DNA of 64,000 bases from CAYRJD01 sp964424585 (GCA_964424585.1 CAYRJD010000031.1:11015-75014), one strand, 5' to 3'. Shown: positions 27,401-35,777, counted from the first letter of the stretch. Notes: generated from the letters alone by a model not told the origin. Made by a program: numbers and translations.

Positions 27401-27849
27401 CGTCTGGTTGTCGCGGCGAGCACATCGAGCGACGGCTCGTCGAGCGCTCGCAGCTCGCGGAATATGCGAACGAACTCAGCTTGGGTTGACGGGTGATGCG
27501 CGACGGCTCCGAACATGCCGCCGCTGTCGTTGAGCGCTTGGCGAACGGCCGCGCCGACGATCATGTCGTTGACCGGCCGCCGACCCTGCGCCAACATCGA
27601 CGGCATCGCCAGCCGATCGGCGAGCCGCCGCAACGTGACGAACTCGACCGCCGCGATGCCGCTGGTGCGCGCGGCGAAGTAGCGGCGCAACTCGACGCCA
27701 GCCAGCGTCGTCGGCACGACGACGGTGACCGGCGCCAGCGGGTCGTCGCGCTTGGCGCTCCCGATTGCTTCGGCGAGCGCGTCGCGCGCGGGCTTGCCGT
27801 ATGCGACCGGCGTGATCGTGAGCCCAACAGAGGCAATAGGTGCTGGCAT
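24463..27849 (-). CDS. AddB-like PD-(D/E)XK nuclease subunit
   Basis: A 1128-aa partner of the helicase subunit. The helicase-like N-terminus has no recognisable Walker A; where one is expected there is only YGKPARDALAE. The C-terminal nuclease is intact: GHIVHAALEDF, FRGSIDRVE and LVIDYKTGKPDPY. Only three cysteines of the usual four-Cys iron-sulphur pattern are visible (ATCPRSY and CEFC), with no cysteine after CEFC. The start is ATG at 27849; TTG at 27858 is possible. The pair likely loads recombinase at DNA ends, like AddAB. Confidence 0.82.
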   Translation of the reverse strand: MPAPIASVGLTITPVAYGKPARDALAEAIGSAKRDDPLAPVTVVVPTTLAGVELRRYFAARTSGIAAVEFVTLRRLADRLAMPSMLAQGRRPVNDMIVGAAVRQALNDSGGMFGAVAHHPSTQAEFVRIFRELRALDEPSLDVLAATTRRARDVVAVCRRVAELLRGGHYDERDALDTATALVRASVTAGETSPSKPLEEIGALIVFLPKQLSRGEAGLLLALGDAIGVRAIGGVTGNAQADASVRELVHQLGGDEAAFAAAATGVAPARLDEVLDVSDQDEEVRHVTRRVLADIDAGVRATDIAVFAPSQGTYSRILADHFDAAGIAWHGIPPQALGESITGRVAAGLLGLIGGELARQDVFNLLSVGVLRRQPPRQATTSPAAHNRVPVARWERLTRAAGVAGGDDWSKRLESHVDKLLGDANDRSVESRDDIDDADWVAKRKKNDAAECGEIKKFMEELKKRLADATTLTGWPDICDWFHGLLYRYLGVRFSGASGQGDADMTPSKWPRGEQEAARRIHAFVDELKGLDDIEPDATVTTLAAVLGTRLREAVRLQPGGSAGVNVAPIEHSEFFMARRAYVLGLAEGLYPKRVPPDTLIGEEERAALDGELERVGEQVTSQHHSLLGVLAATQSAEGHTVGVVPRGSMRRTSENVESRWLAEVSPSAERTSVASFFSGVRKAAFPVTPWERDTADILRLGWNRWASTVDAPASSPVKAARAASAARRSDAFTRFDGNLEGVLLERDQLGGGDDNRQIGPTTLEAWATCPRSYLFKYLLGVAPVEEPDELLTLSALDYGHIVHAALEDFARHLGAERRLPGPDKPYRADDPDKLVELADKHFARVEAEGRAGYELPWQVSRAQIIGDLRAFCEVDEQRAEREQPRGVLIDAEARFGSSGHWDESDEPAAAPISYELSDGGAVLFRGSIDRVERLADGSLLVIDYKTGKPDPYKRIISGSADDFTLSGTKLQLPIYALAAEALYGESGGDMAAPTSGMYWFVTSRKGSWSDVTIAFDDKARDRFAEVVDAIAKGINQGVFVGKPEAGSDRRGGHTPCEFCDPDGLRTAELRRHFVRKAESAALAILASRERQAADHAAADRTGDEQWSPTGLGLLLSLDLKLKALYDD

Positions 27850-27922
27850 CAAGGTCAACGAAGCTAGCTAGGGGGTGGGACACGCGACCCGAACGCCAGG
27901 CCGCGCTGCACCCACACCCGCC

Positions 27923-28852
27923 TTAGGTGCCAGCCAGGCGCGCGACGACCGGTGCGAAGCTGTCGGTCTCTTCTTGCCGAACGACGATGTAGCTCGTGCC
28001 GTAGATCTCGCGGTCGCGCGCCAGCTGATCGCAAATCTGATCGACCGTGCCAGCCAGCACGATCGGCGTTTCGGCGGCTTCCTCCGGCGTCATGCCGAAC
28101 GCCGGCGCGGCAGAGCGAAACAGCTCGTCGCGGTTGTCGGTGACGGTGGCGATGAACGTGTTCATCTGCAGCTCGACGTCGTCGAGCCGGTCGCCCGCGG
28201 CGGCTTCCACCCACGCTCGCCGCTCGACGAACCGCTCCGCCAGCGCCGACCGAACCGCTTCGGGGCCGACCCTTCCCTCGTGCAGCGACGGGTTGAACCC
28301 GACGATGTCCGCCAGCCGCGCCGCCTCCGACAACATCCGCTTCGCGCCGCCGCCGATGACGATGGGCGGCCCACCTTCGTTGTGCGGCAGCGGCCTTCCA
28401 ACCAAGTTGGTGACGGTGTAGTGCTCGCCCGCGAAGCTGAACGGCTGGCCCGACCAGTGACCCTTTATCACCTTGATCGCTTCGATCATGCGGTCGATGC
28501 GGACGCCCGGTCGGTCGTACGCAATGCCCGAGACGTCGTAGTCGGTGCGCATCCAGCCGGCGCCGATGCCGAACTCGACACGCCCTTGCGCGAAGCAGTC
28601 GAGCGACGCGATCTCCTTCGCCAGCACGACGGGGTGCCGGTAGTCGACGTCGTAGACGAACGAGCCGACCGTAAGCGTGGTGGTGCATTCGGCTGCCACC
28701 GTGATGGCGACCGTCGGCGCCCACTGGTCGCCGAAGTGGTCGGGGCAATACACGGTGCTGTAGCCCAAGTCTTCGAGCTTGCGGACGGCCTCTCGGTAGG
28801 CATCCGCGCTGGGCGAGTGGGCGAACTGAACTCCGAAGCGGAACGGTTTCAC
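27923..28852 (-). CDS. LLM class (luciferase-like) F420-type oxidoreductase
   Basis: A 309-aa TIM-barrel flavin/F420 oxidoreductase. The N-terminus KPFRFGVQFAHSPSAD, the strand YCPDHFGDQWAPT, the loop GIGAGWMRTDYDVSG, PIVIGGGAKRML and a terminal AGTVDQICDQLA match the actinobacterial LLM group annotated as F420-dependent (TIGR03621-like, from memory). Start ATG at 28852. The substrate is unknown. It lies on the same strand as superoxide dismutase upstream but with a 49-nt gap, so co-transcription is uncertain. Confidence 0.85.
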   Translation of the reverse strand: MKPFRFGVQFAHSPSADAYREAVRKLEDLGYSTVYCPDHFGDQWAPTVAITVAAECTTTLTVGSFVYDVDYRHPVVLAKEIASLDCFAQGRVEFGIGAGWMRTDYDVSGIAYDRPGVRIDRMIEAIKVIKGHWSGQPFSFAGEHYTVTNLVGRPLPHNEGGPPIVIGGGAKRMLSEAARLADIVGFNPSLHEGRVGPEAVRSALAERFVERRAWVEAAAGDRLDDVELQMNTFIATVTDNRDELFRSAAPAFGMTPEEAAETPIVLAGTVDQICDQLARDREIYGTSYIVVRQEETDSFAPVVARLAGT

Positions 28853-28901
28853 GGCGGCAACCTAGCGAGCGTCGGACGCTGGGCAGCGATGGTTGGGCCA
28901 G

Positions 28902-29549
28902 CTAGCTCGCGGTTGCTGCCGTCAGGTTTGTCGCGGCGAACTCCCAGTTGATGAGGTGCTCGACGAAGACGTCGATGTACGCGCGGCGGTCGTTGAAGCG
29001 GTCGAGGTAGTAGGCGTGCTCCCACACGTCGATGACCAGCAGCGGGCGCAGCGGCCCGACGAGCGGCGTGGCAGCGTCGTTCGTCTGGACGACGGCGAGC
29101 GAGCCCGCGCCTTGACCTGCAGGGCCGCCGGTCGGGTCACACACCAGCCAGCCCCAGCCCGACGCGAAGTTGGCGGCGGCGCCGTCGGCGAACTCGGTGA
29201 GCATCGCGCCGACGCTGCCGAAGCTGGCCTCGATGGCGGCTCGCAGATCGCCGTCGGGCTCACCGCCGCCGTCGGGCGTCATCGAGTGCCAGTAGAAGGT
29301 GTGGTTCCAAGCCTGCGCGGCTGCGTTGAACAGCGCGCTGGGCGCGCCACCGCGCTGCGCGTCGGGGTGCGTGCTGCGCACCAGCTCTTCGAGCGAGAGC
29401 GACTCTTGCGGCGTGCCTGCGACCGCTTTGTTGACCGCGGCGAAGTAGCCCGCGTGATGCTTGCCGTAGTGGTAGCCGATGGTGCGCTCTGAGATGTACG
29501 GGGCGAGTGCAGAGCGGGTGTAGGGAAGAGGGGGAAGCTCGAGCGGCAA
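28902..29549 (-). CDS. Superoxide dismutase, Fe-type
   Basis: Fe/Mn superoxide dismutase of 215 aa. Metal ligands fit His27 (YHYGKHH), His83 (AWNHTFYW), Asp174 and His178 (DVWEHAYY). A glutamine in the FNAAAQAWNH block (Gln79) is the Fe-type second-sphere pattern. The start is a TTG with a GAGG site 7-8 nt upstream; no ATG precedes the conserved ELPPLPY opening. No signal peptide is seen, so it is cytoplasmic. The last residues (NLTAATAS) are slightly variable. It is divergent from the thioesterase gene. Confidence 0.93.
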   Translation of the reverse strand: MPLELPPLPYTRSALAPYISERTIGYHYGKHHAGYFAAVNKAVAGTPQESLSLEELVRSTHPDAQRGGAPSALFNAAAQAWNHTFYWHSMTPDGGGEPDGDLRAAIEASFGSVGAMLTEFADGAAANFASGWGWLVCDPTGGPAGQGAGSLAVVQTNDAATPLVGPLRPLLVIDVWEHAYYLDRFNDRRAYIDVFVEHLINWEFAATNLTAATAS

Positions 29550-29677
29550 GGTGTTCCTCGGGTTGTGGGTGCTGACGGCGGGCTGGTTGGCGGCGCGTCA
29601 GGGTAACGAGCCGCCGAGAGCCAGCTGCCAAGAGCCAGTCGCCGAGTGCCCGCTGGGCGCCTCTAGCTTGCGCCGCC

Positions 29678-30748
29678 GTGAATGCGATGCCTCCGGGCGG
29701 CTTACCGGTCGCGCTGTTCGAGCCCGTCGTCGGTGACGGCGCGCAGACGGCCGAGGCGCGCTGGCCTCGCACGGTGCGACCCACCGAGCTGACCCGCGGG
29801 CCGTGGAGCCACGGCATCATGCACGGCAGCGGCATCTGCGGGTTGCTGGGCTGGGCGCTCGAGACCGAGCTGGTCGCAGCCGTTGCCGACGCAGCTCGCG
29901 CCGGGCGTGACGTGGCGAGCTTGGTGTGCAGCCGCATGACCGTGGAGATGCTGAGCGGCGTCGAGCTGGCAGACATGTCGGTGAGCGCACGGGCCGTGAA
30001 GCTGGGTCGGCGAACTGCGGTCGTCGATGCGTCGTTCGGACGGCCGGGCGAACCGGCGTTGGCGAGGGCGACGTCGCAGTGGCTCGCGCCGCTCGCTGGG
30101 GGCGACGCCGGTGCCGCTGGTGTCTCGGCTGGGCCGGGCGCCTCGGCGATGCCGCGTGCCGAAGCGCCCTGGCTGCCGCCCGTTCCCCCGCAGCGAGCCA
30201 ACCCTGGGGCTCACTCAGAGATCAGCTACCCGAGGCCTGGCTTCAACGCCGACGCGGTCGACCTCCGCTACGTGGAAGGCTCGACCGAGACGCCGGGCCG
30301 GGGCGTGGTGTGGATGCGCCTAGACGTTCCGCTCATGGCGGGCAAGCCGACGTCGCCGTTCGGGCTTGTGGCGACCTTGTCTGATTTCGGCGCGGCGGTC
30401 GGCTGGGATTTCTCGCCCAGCGGGGGCGCGCTCATCAACACCGACGTGACGCTGCAGCTGCTGCGCGCTCCTGTGGGCGAGTGGTTGCTGTTTGAGTCTG
30501 AGACCGTCTTGGCTCACGGTGCGCCAGCGGCTACCAGCGCCGGAGACGCCGCCGCCGGGGCCAGCGTCGCCAGCGTGTCGTGCAACCACACGATGGTCTC
30601 CGACCAGCACGGCGCGGTCGGCTGGGTGCTGCAGAGCCAGCTCGACGCACCGCACGAGATCGGCTTGCCTGGCGGCGTCGCGGCGGCGACAGCCAACGTG
30701 GGCACGCGCGCCCAGCCGAGTTCGGCACGCGAGCACCAGATCGACTAA
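29678..30748 (+). CDS. Acyl-CoA thioesterase-like double-hotdog protein
   Basis: A 356-aa protein resembling TesB-like thioesterase family proteins. The first hotdog half has GPWSHGIMHGSGICGLLGWALE and a LVCSRMTVEML strand. The second half has SPFGLVATLSDFGAAVGWDF, a VTLQLLRAPVGEWLLFES strand and HTMVSDQHGAVGWV. The two halves are joined by a Gly/Ala/Pro-rich linker near residues 145-175. A second low-complexity stretch interrupts the C-terminal half. GTG at 29678 or ATG at 29687 could start. It probably hydrolyses acyl-CoA; specificity is unknown. Confidence 0.78.
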   Translation: MNAMPPGGLPVALFEPVVGDGAQTAEARWPRTVRPTELTRGPWSHGIMHGSGICGLLGWALETELVAAVADAARAGRDVASLVCSRMTVEMLSGVELADMSVSARAVKLGRRTAVVDASFGRPGEPALARATSQWLAPLAGGDAGAAGVSAGPGASAMPRAEAPWLPPVPPQRANPGAHSEISYPRPGFNADAVDLRYVEGSTETPGRGVVWMRLDVPLMAGKPTSPFGLVATLSDFGAAVGWDFSPSGGALINTDVTLQLLRAPVGEWLLFESETVLAHGAPAATSAGDAAAGASVASVSCNHTMVSDQHGAVGWVLQSQLDAPHEIGLPGGVAAATANVGTRAQPSSAREHQID

Positions 30749-30796
30749 GCCATACGTCCCGACCACCCCATTACAGCGAGACCGAAAGAGAGTCCG

Positions 30797-31213
30797 ATGA
30801 CACAAACCACGCTTCCTGTTCGCCACATCTTCACGATGGTGGTGGAGGGCGCAGAGAAACCAGCTACCCGCATCAAGGGCGGCCCGGCGGGCGACCGCAT
30901 GGTGTTCGAGGTAACGGGCGGCACCATCAGCGGCGAACGCATCAACGGGTCGATCGTGTCGCCGTCGGGCGACTGGCTGTATCGCTACCCCGACGGGTCG
31001 ATGCACCTAGACGTGCGCATTTCGATCAAGACGAACGACGGCGCCGACATTTTGATGCAATACGAGGGCAAGCTCGGCCCCAATGGCGCTCGCAGCGCGC
31101 CGACGTTTCTCACCGCCAGCGACGACTACGCCTGGATGAACTCGATCCAAGCCGTAGGCATCGGGAGCTTCCCCGAAGGCCAGCTGACCTATGAGGTTTA
31201 CGAGCTGCTGTAG
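30797..31213 (+). CDS. DUF3237 domain protein
   Basis: A 138-aa beta-rich protein. The blocks GPAGDRMVFEVTGGTISGERINGSIV (seen in pieces), GDWLYRYPDGSMHLDVR and TNDGADILMQYEG are the DUF3237 pattern. The ATG is preceded by AGAGAG. Family members are uncharacterised, often near aromatic or lipid catabolism genes. It is 48 nt after the thioesterase-like gene on the same strand and may be co-transcribed. It converges on the enolase-superfamily gene with 17 nt between stops. Confidence 0.85.
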   Translation: MTQTTLPVRHIFTMVVEGAEKPATRIKGGPAGDRMVFEVTGGTISGERINGSIVSPSGDWLYRYPDGSMHLDVRISIKTNDGADILMQYEGKLGPNGARSAPTFLTASDDYAWMNSIQAVGIGSFPEGQLTYEVYELL

Positions 31214-31230
31214 GGCGCTACCGGGGCGGG

Positions 31231-32451
31231 CTACCGGGATCGGGGCGGATGTGCCTCGATCGCCTCTAGGACGGGCAGCGTGCCCCACCCAGCCGAGCCG
31301 TCTAGCACGATGTGGCCCTCTTTGATGAGCGGCGCGACGGTGACGAGTTCGTCGTCCCAGCTGAGCCGGTCGACGTCGGTTTCCATGATGCGCAGGTTCG
31401 GCGTGGCGGCGGCGAAGTGGGCGTTCATCATCGTGGCGAGGTGCCCGTAGAAGTTGTGCGGCGCGGTGTTGACGCCGAAGGCCGCGGCGGTGGCTGCCAT
31501 CTTGGTGGCTTGCCACATGCCGTTCCAGATGCCGTCGATGATGGCGACGTCGAGCGCGCCCGCTTCTAGGTACGGCACGAGCTGCTCGGCACCCATCAGC
31601 GTCTCGCCGCCGCTGATCGGGAAGTGCGCGGCGGCTCGCACGTGCGCCAACTCTTCGGGGTGGTCGCTGTCGATCTCTAGCCAGAACAGGTCGAAGTCGT
31701 CGAGCGCTCGCACCACTGCCAAGCAACCCGCGGCGGTGAAGTTGAAATTCAAATCGACCAAGATGCCGACATCGCTTCCCGCGCCAGCGGCGAACGCTTC
31801 GAGGAACGTGCGGAAGTCGCGCAGGTCGCGCGCCTCGAGGTTCAACTCGGGCGCGTACGGCCTGCCAAAGCCCGGCGCCCACGAGCGAAGCTGTGGCTTG
31901 CCGTCGGCGTCGTGTTGGGCCAAGAACACGTTCGTCTTGAGCGCGCCGATGCCCGAGGCTGCGACCTCCGCGCCGAGCGCTTCGACGCCGGCTAGGTCGG
32001 TGACGGGGTTGCCGTAGACGTGCGGAAGGTTGATGCGCCAGGTGCCGCAGTGCGACCAGTAGATGGGGATGCGGGTGCGAACGGCGCCGCCCAGCAGCTG
32101 GTAGCAGGGAACGTCGAGCGTGCGGGCCATCGCGTCGAGCAGCGCGTTTTCGATGGCGCCGATCGCCATGCCCACAAGCCCGCGCGCGGTCTGGCGGGCG
32201 CGGGCGAACAGAAGCTGAAACGTGCCTTCGTGGTCGCACACCGACGTGCCGATGACGGCGGGTGCCATCTGAGCGATCAGCTGCTCGACCGCACCCGATG
32301 GCAGCCCCAGCCCGACGTCAAACTCCGCCCAGCCCTCGACGCCGCCCGCGGTCGTGACGCGCAAGAAGTGGTAGTTGCGCCAGCCCGCGTCGCAGGCGAA
32401 CGTGTCGAGACGGCTGACCGTGTCCGACCCATCGGCTAATCTGGCACCCAT
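31231..32451 (-). CDS. Mandelate racemase/muconate lactonizing enzyme family protein
   Basis: Enolase-superfamily enzyme of 406 aa with a capping domain and a beta-barrel. The barrel shows a lysine in ALKTN, metal ligands in ILVDLNFN (Asp), FWLEID (Glu) and SGGETLMG (Glu), and a C-terminal histidine in APHNFYGH. It probably acts as an acid-sugar dehydratase or racemase; the substrate is open. ATG at 32451 is the only canonical start before the conserved DAGWRNYHFLRV segment. That start overlaps the start of the divergent dioxygenase gene within CATG. Confidence 0.88.
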   Translation of the reverse strand: MGARLADGSDTVSRLDTFACDAGWRNYHFLRVTTAGGVEGWAEFDVGLGLPSGAVEQLIAQMAPAVIGTSVCDHEGTFQLLFARARQTARGLVGMAIGAIENALLDAMARTLDVPCYQLLGGAVRTRIPIYWSHCGTWRINLPHVYGNPVTDLAGVEALGAEVAASGIGALKTNVFLAQHDADGKPQLRSWAPGFGRPYAPELNLEARDLRDFRTFLEAFAAGAGSDVGILVDLNFNFTAAGCLAVVRALDDFDLFWLEIDSDHPEELAHVRAAAHFPISGGETLMGAEQLVPYLEAGALDVAIIDGIWNGMWQATKMAATAAAFGVNTAPHNFYGHLATMMNAHFAAATPNLRIMETDVDRLSWDDELVTVAPLIKEGHIVLDGSAGWGTLPVLEAIEAHPPRSR

Positions 32452-33382
32452 GAGCACTACAACGTATGACACCGAGCCGCTCGACGCCACCTTCGGGGCG
32501 ATCGTGCGCGGCCTCGACGTGCGGTCGCTCGACGACGACACGTTCGAGCATCTCTACGCGACGTGGCTCGACTACGGGCTGCTGATCTTCGTTGACCAGT
32601 TCCTGACGAACGACGAGCAGAACGCGTTCGCCCGACGTTTCGGCCCGCTCGAGTTCGAGGCGGCGCCGATCTCGAACGTCGGCAAGTCGGGTCGCATTCA
32701 CTCTGAGTCGGCCGACGACCTGGTGAAGTCGCTCAAGGGCAACCAGGGCTGGCATCACGACAGCACCTACATGCCGCTGCAGGCCAAGGGCGCGGTGTTT
32801 CGGGCAGAGGTCGTGCCGCCCGGCGGCGCCGACACTGGGTGGGCCGACATGCGTGCGGCATACGACGAGCTAGACGAAGCGACCCAAGAGCGTCTCGCCG
32901 GGCTGACCGCGTATCACTCCCTCTATTACAGCCAGGGTCGCATGGGCTACCTGCCGCGCCAGAAAGAGGGCGGCGGCTACGACATGTACGGCTACCACGA
33001 CTATGAGGCATCGCTGCGTCCGCTGGTGAAGGTGCACCCTGAGACGGGCCGCCCGAACCTGCTGATCGGGCGCCACGCCTACGGGGTGAGCGGGATGGAC
33101 GAAGACGAGTCGGTGGCGTTCATGGACGAGATCAACGACCAGGCGTGCCAAGAGCCGCGCATCTACCAGCACGCTTGGACGCCCGGCGAGGTGGTCATCT
33201 GGGACAACCGGCGGCTGATGCACCGAGGAGTGCCCTACGACATGACCCAGGCGCGCATCATGTGGCACACCCGCATCGCCGGCGACCCCGAAACCGAGAT
33301 GGCGCTGAACCTAGACGCCGACGACGTGACGCTCGGCGTCGACCGCACCAACGACGTGCGCCCGCCCTACCAAGACGACTGA
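32450..33382 (+). CDS. TauD/TfdA family Fe(II)/2-oxoglutarate dioxygenase
   Basis: A 310-aa non-haem iron dioxygenase. The facial triad is WHHDSTYM (His102, Asp104) and the distal histidine in RRLMHRG; the 2-oxoglutarate arginine fits HTRIAGD. The N-terminus (TEPLDATFGAIVRGLDV) is typical for TauD. The ATG overlaps the divergent enolase-superfamily ATG by 2 nt within CATG, so any promoter or ribosome site for each gene must lie inside the other. An upstream extension to 32375 is rejected. The substrate is unknown; it may act with its divergent neighbour on an acid. Confidence 0.9.
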   Translation: MSTTTYDTEPLDATFGAIVRGLDVRSLDDDTFEHLYATWLDYGLLIFVDQFLTNDEQNAFARRFGPLEFEAAPISNVGKSGRIHSESADDLVKSLKGNQGWHHDSTYMPLQAKGAVFRAEVVPPGGADTGWADMRAAYDELDEATQERLAGLTAYHSLYYSQGRMGYLPRQKEGGGYDMYGYHDYEASLRPLVKVHPETGRPNLLIGRHAYGVSGMDEDESVAFMDEINDQACQEPRIYQHAWTPGEVVIWDNRRLMHRGVPYDMTQARIMWHTRIAGDPETEMALNLDADDVTLGVDRTNDVRPPYQDD

Positions 33383-33503
33383 ACGCCCGCCATGTTGTGT
33401 GGTGCATTTCTAATTCTCGCAACTATTATCACACACCGTGGATGCCAAGCGGGTGCCTCGCAGTGAGTCCGAACGTCACGCCGCTGCTTAGCGAGCGCTG
33501 CGG

Positions 33504-34424
33504 GTGGGCGATGCTGCCGTCGCGGCCGAAATGGACGTCAGCTCCTCCGCCATCGAGGGCAACCAAGCCACCCGAGCAGACGTCGACCGCATCGCACGAG
33601 GTCAAGCCCCGCAGCAGCCACGCCTGCCGATGCAAGACGCCCTCGAAATCGTGGGGTATTGCGAGGCCGCCAACTGGGCCTACAGCGCAGCGCTCGCCAC
33701 GCCAGCTAGCTCTGCCTCGCGACCTCTGCTAACGCTCGAAGACGCGCGGACGGTGCACCACAAGTTGGTGAGTTCGGTCTGGCCGACGTTTCCTCCCCCT
33801 CAGCTCAAACCCGAGGAGGGGCCCGGCTCGTTTCGGGCCACCGACATCAAGCCATTTCCCGAGGGAATGCGGCCCCCTACGCATCCGCTCGTCCACGCGG
33901 AGATGACGCAGTGGATCGACCGGCTGAGCGCGAAGCGTCCGGCTGGTCACCGCGACGTGCCGGCGTTCCTGGCGCAGGCGCACGTCGACTTTGAGCAGAT
34001 TCATCCGTTCAGAGACGGCAACGGGCGAACCGGTCGCCTGCTTACCTCGATGCTGGCTATTCGGCCCGGGTTTCCGCCGGTCATCGTGCGAGGCACCCAG
34101 CGGCGGACCTACCTGAGGGCGATGATGGACGCCGACCGAGGCGACACCGACGGACTCGCGAGCCTCATCGCTGCGGCGCTGCTTCGTGGCTTTGGTCAGC
34201 TGGGCGTCGTCGAGCGCCTGCCGACCGAGGTAGTGCCCCAGCCGTTCGTCGCGCTCGCGGCCGCGAACGGAGTCACCGCGAACGCGCTGCGCAATGCGGT
34301 CGCCCGTGGCCGTCTTCGAGCGGTGCGCACGCCCGAGACCGGCTGGGTGAGCACCCAGCGCTGGTTGGTTGACTACCGAGCTTCCGCTCACGAGCGAGCA
34401 TCGACGAGGGCCGCAAGCGACTAG
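33504..34424 (+). CDS. Fic family protein with inhibitory motif
   Basis: A 306-aa Fic-domain protein, predicted to AMPylate targets. The catalytic loop HPFRDGNGRTGRLL is complete. An N-terminal SSAIEGN motif fits the S/TxxxE(G/N) autoinhibitory helix, so it is self-regulated. A C-terminal winged-helix-like segment (ANGVTANALRNAVARGRLRAV) follows. The GTG start gives a short N-terminus compared with the family. The same frame continues upstream to GTG 33438 but is broken by a TAG at 33489-33491, suggesting truncation or an old start. It converges on the ATPase at 34446 with 21 nt between them. Confidence 0.85.
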   Translation: MGDAAVAAEMDVSSSAIEGNQATRADVDRIARGQAPQQPRLPMQDALEIVGYCEAANWAYSAALATPASSASRPLLTLEDARTVHHKLVSSVWPTFPPPQLKPEEGPGSFRATDIKPFPEGMRPPTHPLVHAEMTQWIDRLSAKRPAGHRDVPAFLAQAHVDFEQIHPFRDGNGRTGRLLTSMLAIRPGFPPVIVRGTQRRTYLRAMMDADRGDTDGLASLIAAALLRGFGQLGVVERLPTEVVPQPFVALAAANGVTANALRNAVARGRLRAVRTPETGWVSTQRWLVDYRASAHERASTRAASD

Positions 34425-34445
34425 CCGCGCTCGCCCGGCTGGCCG

Positions 34446-35777
34446 CTAGTAGCGGTGCTGCCCGCGGTGCCCGAGCGGCAGCGCGCACCGCTTGTGCGAC
34501 CTCGCGCCCACGTGCTCGCAGCGAGCCGAGCCGCCTGCGGCAGCCGGCGCGCCCGCTCCCCGAGCCATGGCCTCTTCGAGGGCCGCGCCACGCGTGGCAT
34601 CGACGAGCGGCGGTTCGACACGCGGCTCAGGCAGCGGCCTTACGACCACGTCGCGCAGCCAGTGGAGGTAGCCGCGATGCGCTACGCGGACGAGTTGCTG
34701 GTCAGCGTCGGCGGCGACCAGCCCGTTCGCTTCAAGCTCGCGGAGAACGACGCCGCTGTCTAGGCCAAACGTCTTCACGAGCTCCGCAATCGGCAGCTCG
34801 CCATCGGCCCGAGCCAGCAGCACCAGCGCCGCCTTTTCGTCGTCGGTGAGCGTCCGCCAGACCGGCGCGAGCAGGTCGTCGGCTACCCGCACCGCCGCTC
34901 GCCGGATGCCTTCGACCACTGCTTCATCGGTGAGGTGCCCGTCGTCTGCAGCATCCCACGCCCGTGAGCCCACCAGCTGAAGCACGTACGGGTGCCCGCC
35001 CGTTGCGGCGACGAACCGATCGAGCGCGGCGGGCTCGATGTCGCCGCCTCCGCTCGCGACGGTCCGAACGATGCACTGCTCGACGTCAGCAGGGTCGAGG
35101 GCGTCGACATCGATGTGCTCTGCCCGAGCGAGAAACGTCGGCCCGTCAACTTGCAGCGACCGCTTGAAGCCAGACAGCGCGGCGCCAAGAACCGAGACCG
35201 GATACGCGTTGACAGCTTCTCGCACTCGGATAACCAGATCTTCAAGAGCGCCGGGCTCGACTCGGTGAATCTCGTCGATCACCAGCAACAATCCGGTGCC
35301 GCGACGCTGCGCGAGCTGACCAACTTCGTCGAGCAGCACCTCTAGCTGCGTGAGCGCAGACAACTCGGCCTCAGACGGCGCCGTCTGTCGAGCAACGCCG
35401 ACGCGAGCACCTACCCCAGCGACCGAGCCGCCGACGTCGACCGACGCGAGCTTGCTGGCGCCTCCGTCTAGCTCCTCACGCACCCGCCGCAGCCGCACGG
35501 CCATGCCCTCAAAGACGTTCGGCCCGTGAAGCACCGGAATGACGTGCCAGCCGCGCTCAATGGCCGTGCGTTGCGCTGCCTTGAGCAGCACCGTCTTGCC
35601 GAGCCCGCGAGCACCCAGCAGCAACACCTTGCGGTGCGGCGCACCCGCCATCGCCTCCAGCCGCCCAACGATCTCGTCGCGGCCACCCAGGTAGCGCGGC
35701 TCGTCATCGAAGCCCGGAGTGAACGGGTTCGCGCGCTGCACTGGAGGTTGCGTGTCACGCTTTCGTCGCCATCGCAC
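34446..35777 (-). CDS. P-loop ATPase with C-terminal winged helix and Cys/His tail
   Basis: A 443-aa AAA/STAND-type ATPase similar to archaeal-ATPase or ORC-like proteins. Walker A is GARGLGKT (55-62), Walker B LLLVIDEIH (about 168), followed by a GGHPYVLQLVG sensor-like segment. A winged helix near 310-375 starts at LTDDEKAALVLLARADGELP. The extreme C-terminus has CEHVGARSHKRCALPLGHRG, a possible metal-binding knuckle. I do not know its role; such proteins occur in mobile and stress-related loci. It is preceded by AT-rich inverted repeats. Confidence 0.75.
   Translation of the reverse strand: MRWRRKRDTQPPVQRANPFTPGFDDEPRYLGGRDEIVGRLEAMAGAPHRKVLLLGARGLGKTVLLKAAQRTAIERGWHVIPVLHGPNVFEGMAVRLRRVREELDGGASKLASVDVGGSVAGVGARVGVARQTAPSEAELSALTQLEVLLDEVGQLAQRRGTGLLLVIDEIHRVEPGALEDLVIRVREAVNAYPVSVLGAALSGFKRSLQVDGPTFLARAEHIDVDALDPADVEQCIVRTVASGGGDIEPAALDRFVAATGGHPYVLQLVGSRAWDAADDGHLTDEAVVEGIRRAAVRVADDLLAPVWRTLTDDEKAALVLLARADGELPIAELVKTFGLDSGVVLRELEANGLVAADADQQLVRVAHRGYLHWLRDVVVRPLPEPRVEPPLVDATRGAALEEAMARGAGAPAAAGGSARCEHVGARSHKRCALPLGHRGQHRY

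Noticed and set aside
32375..32449. Longer N-terminus for the TauD dioxygenase
   Set aside because: The added residues lie opposite the enolase-superfamily coding region and precede the family-typical start.
33489..33491. The in-frame TAG before the Fic gene as recoded sense (pyrrolysine-like)
   Set aside because: TAG is the commonest real stop in this window, so readthrough or reassignment is very unlikely.
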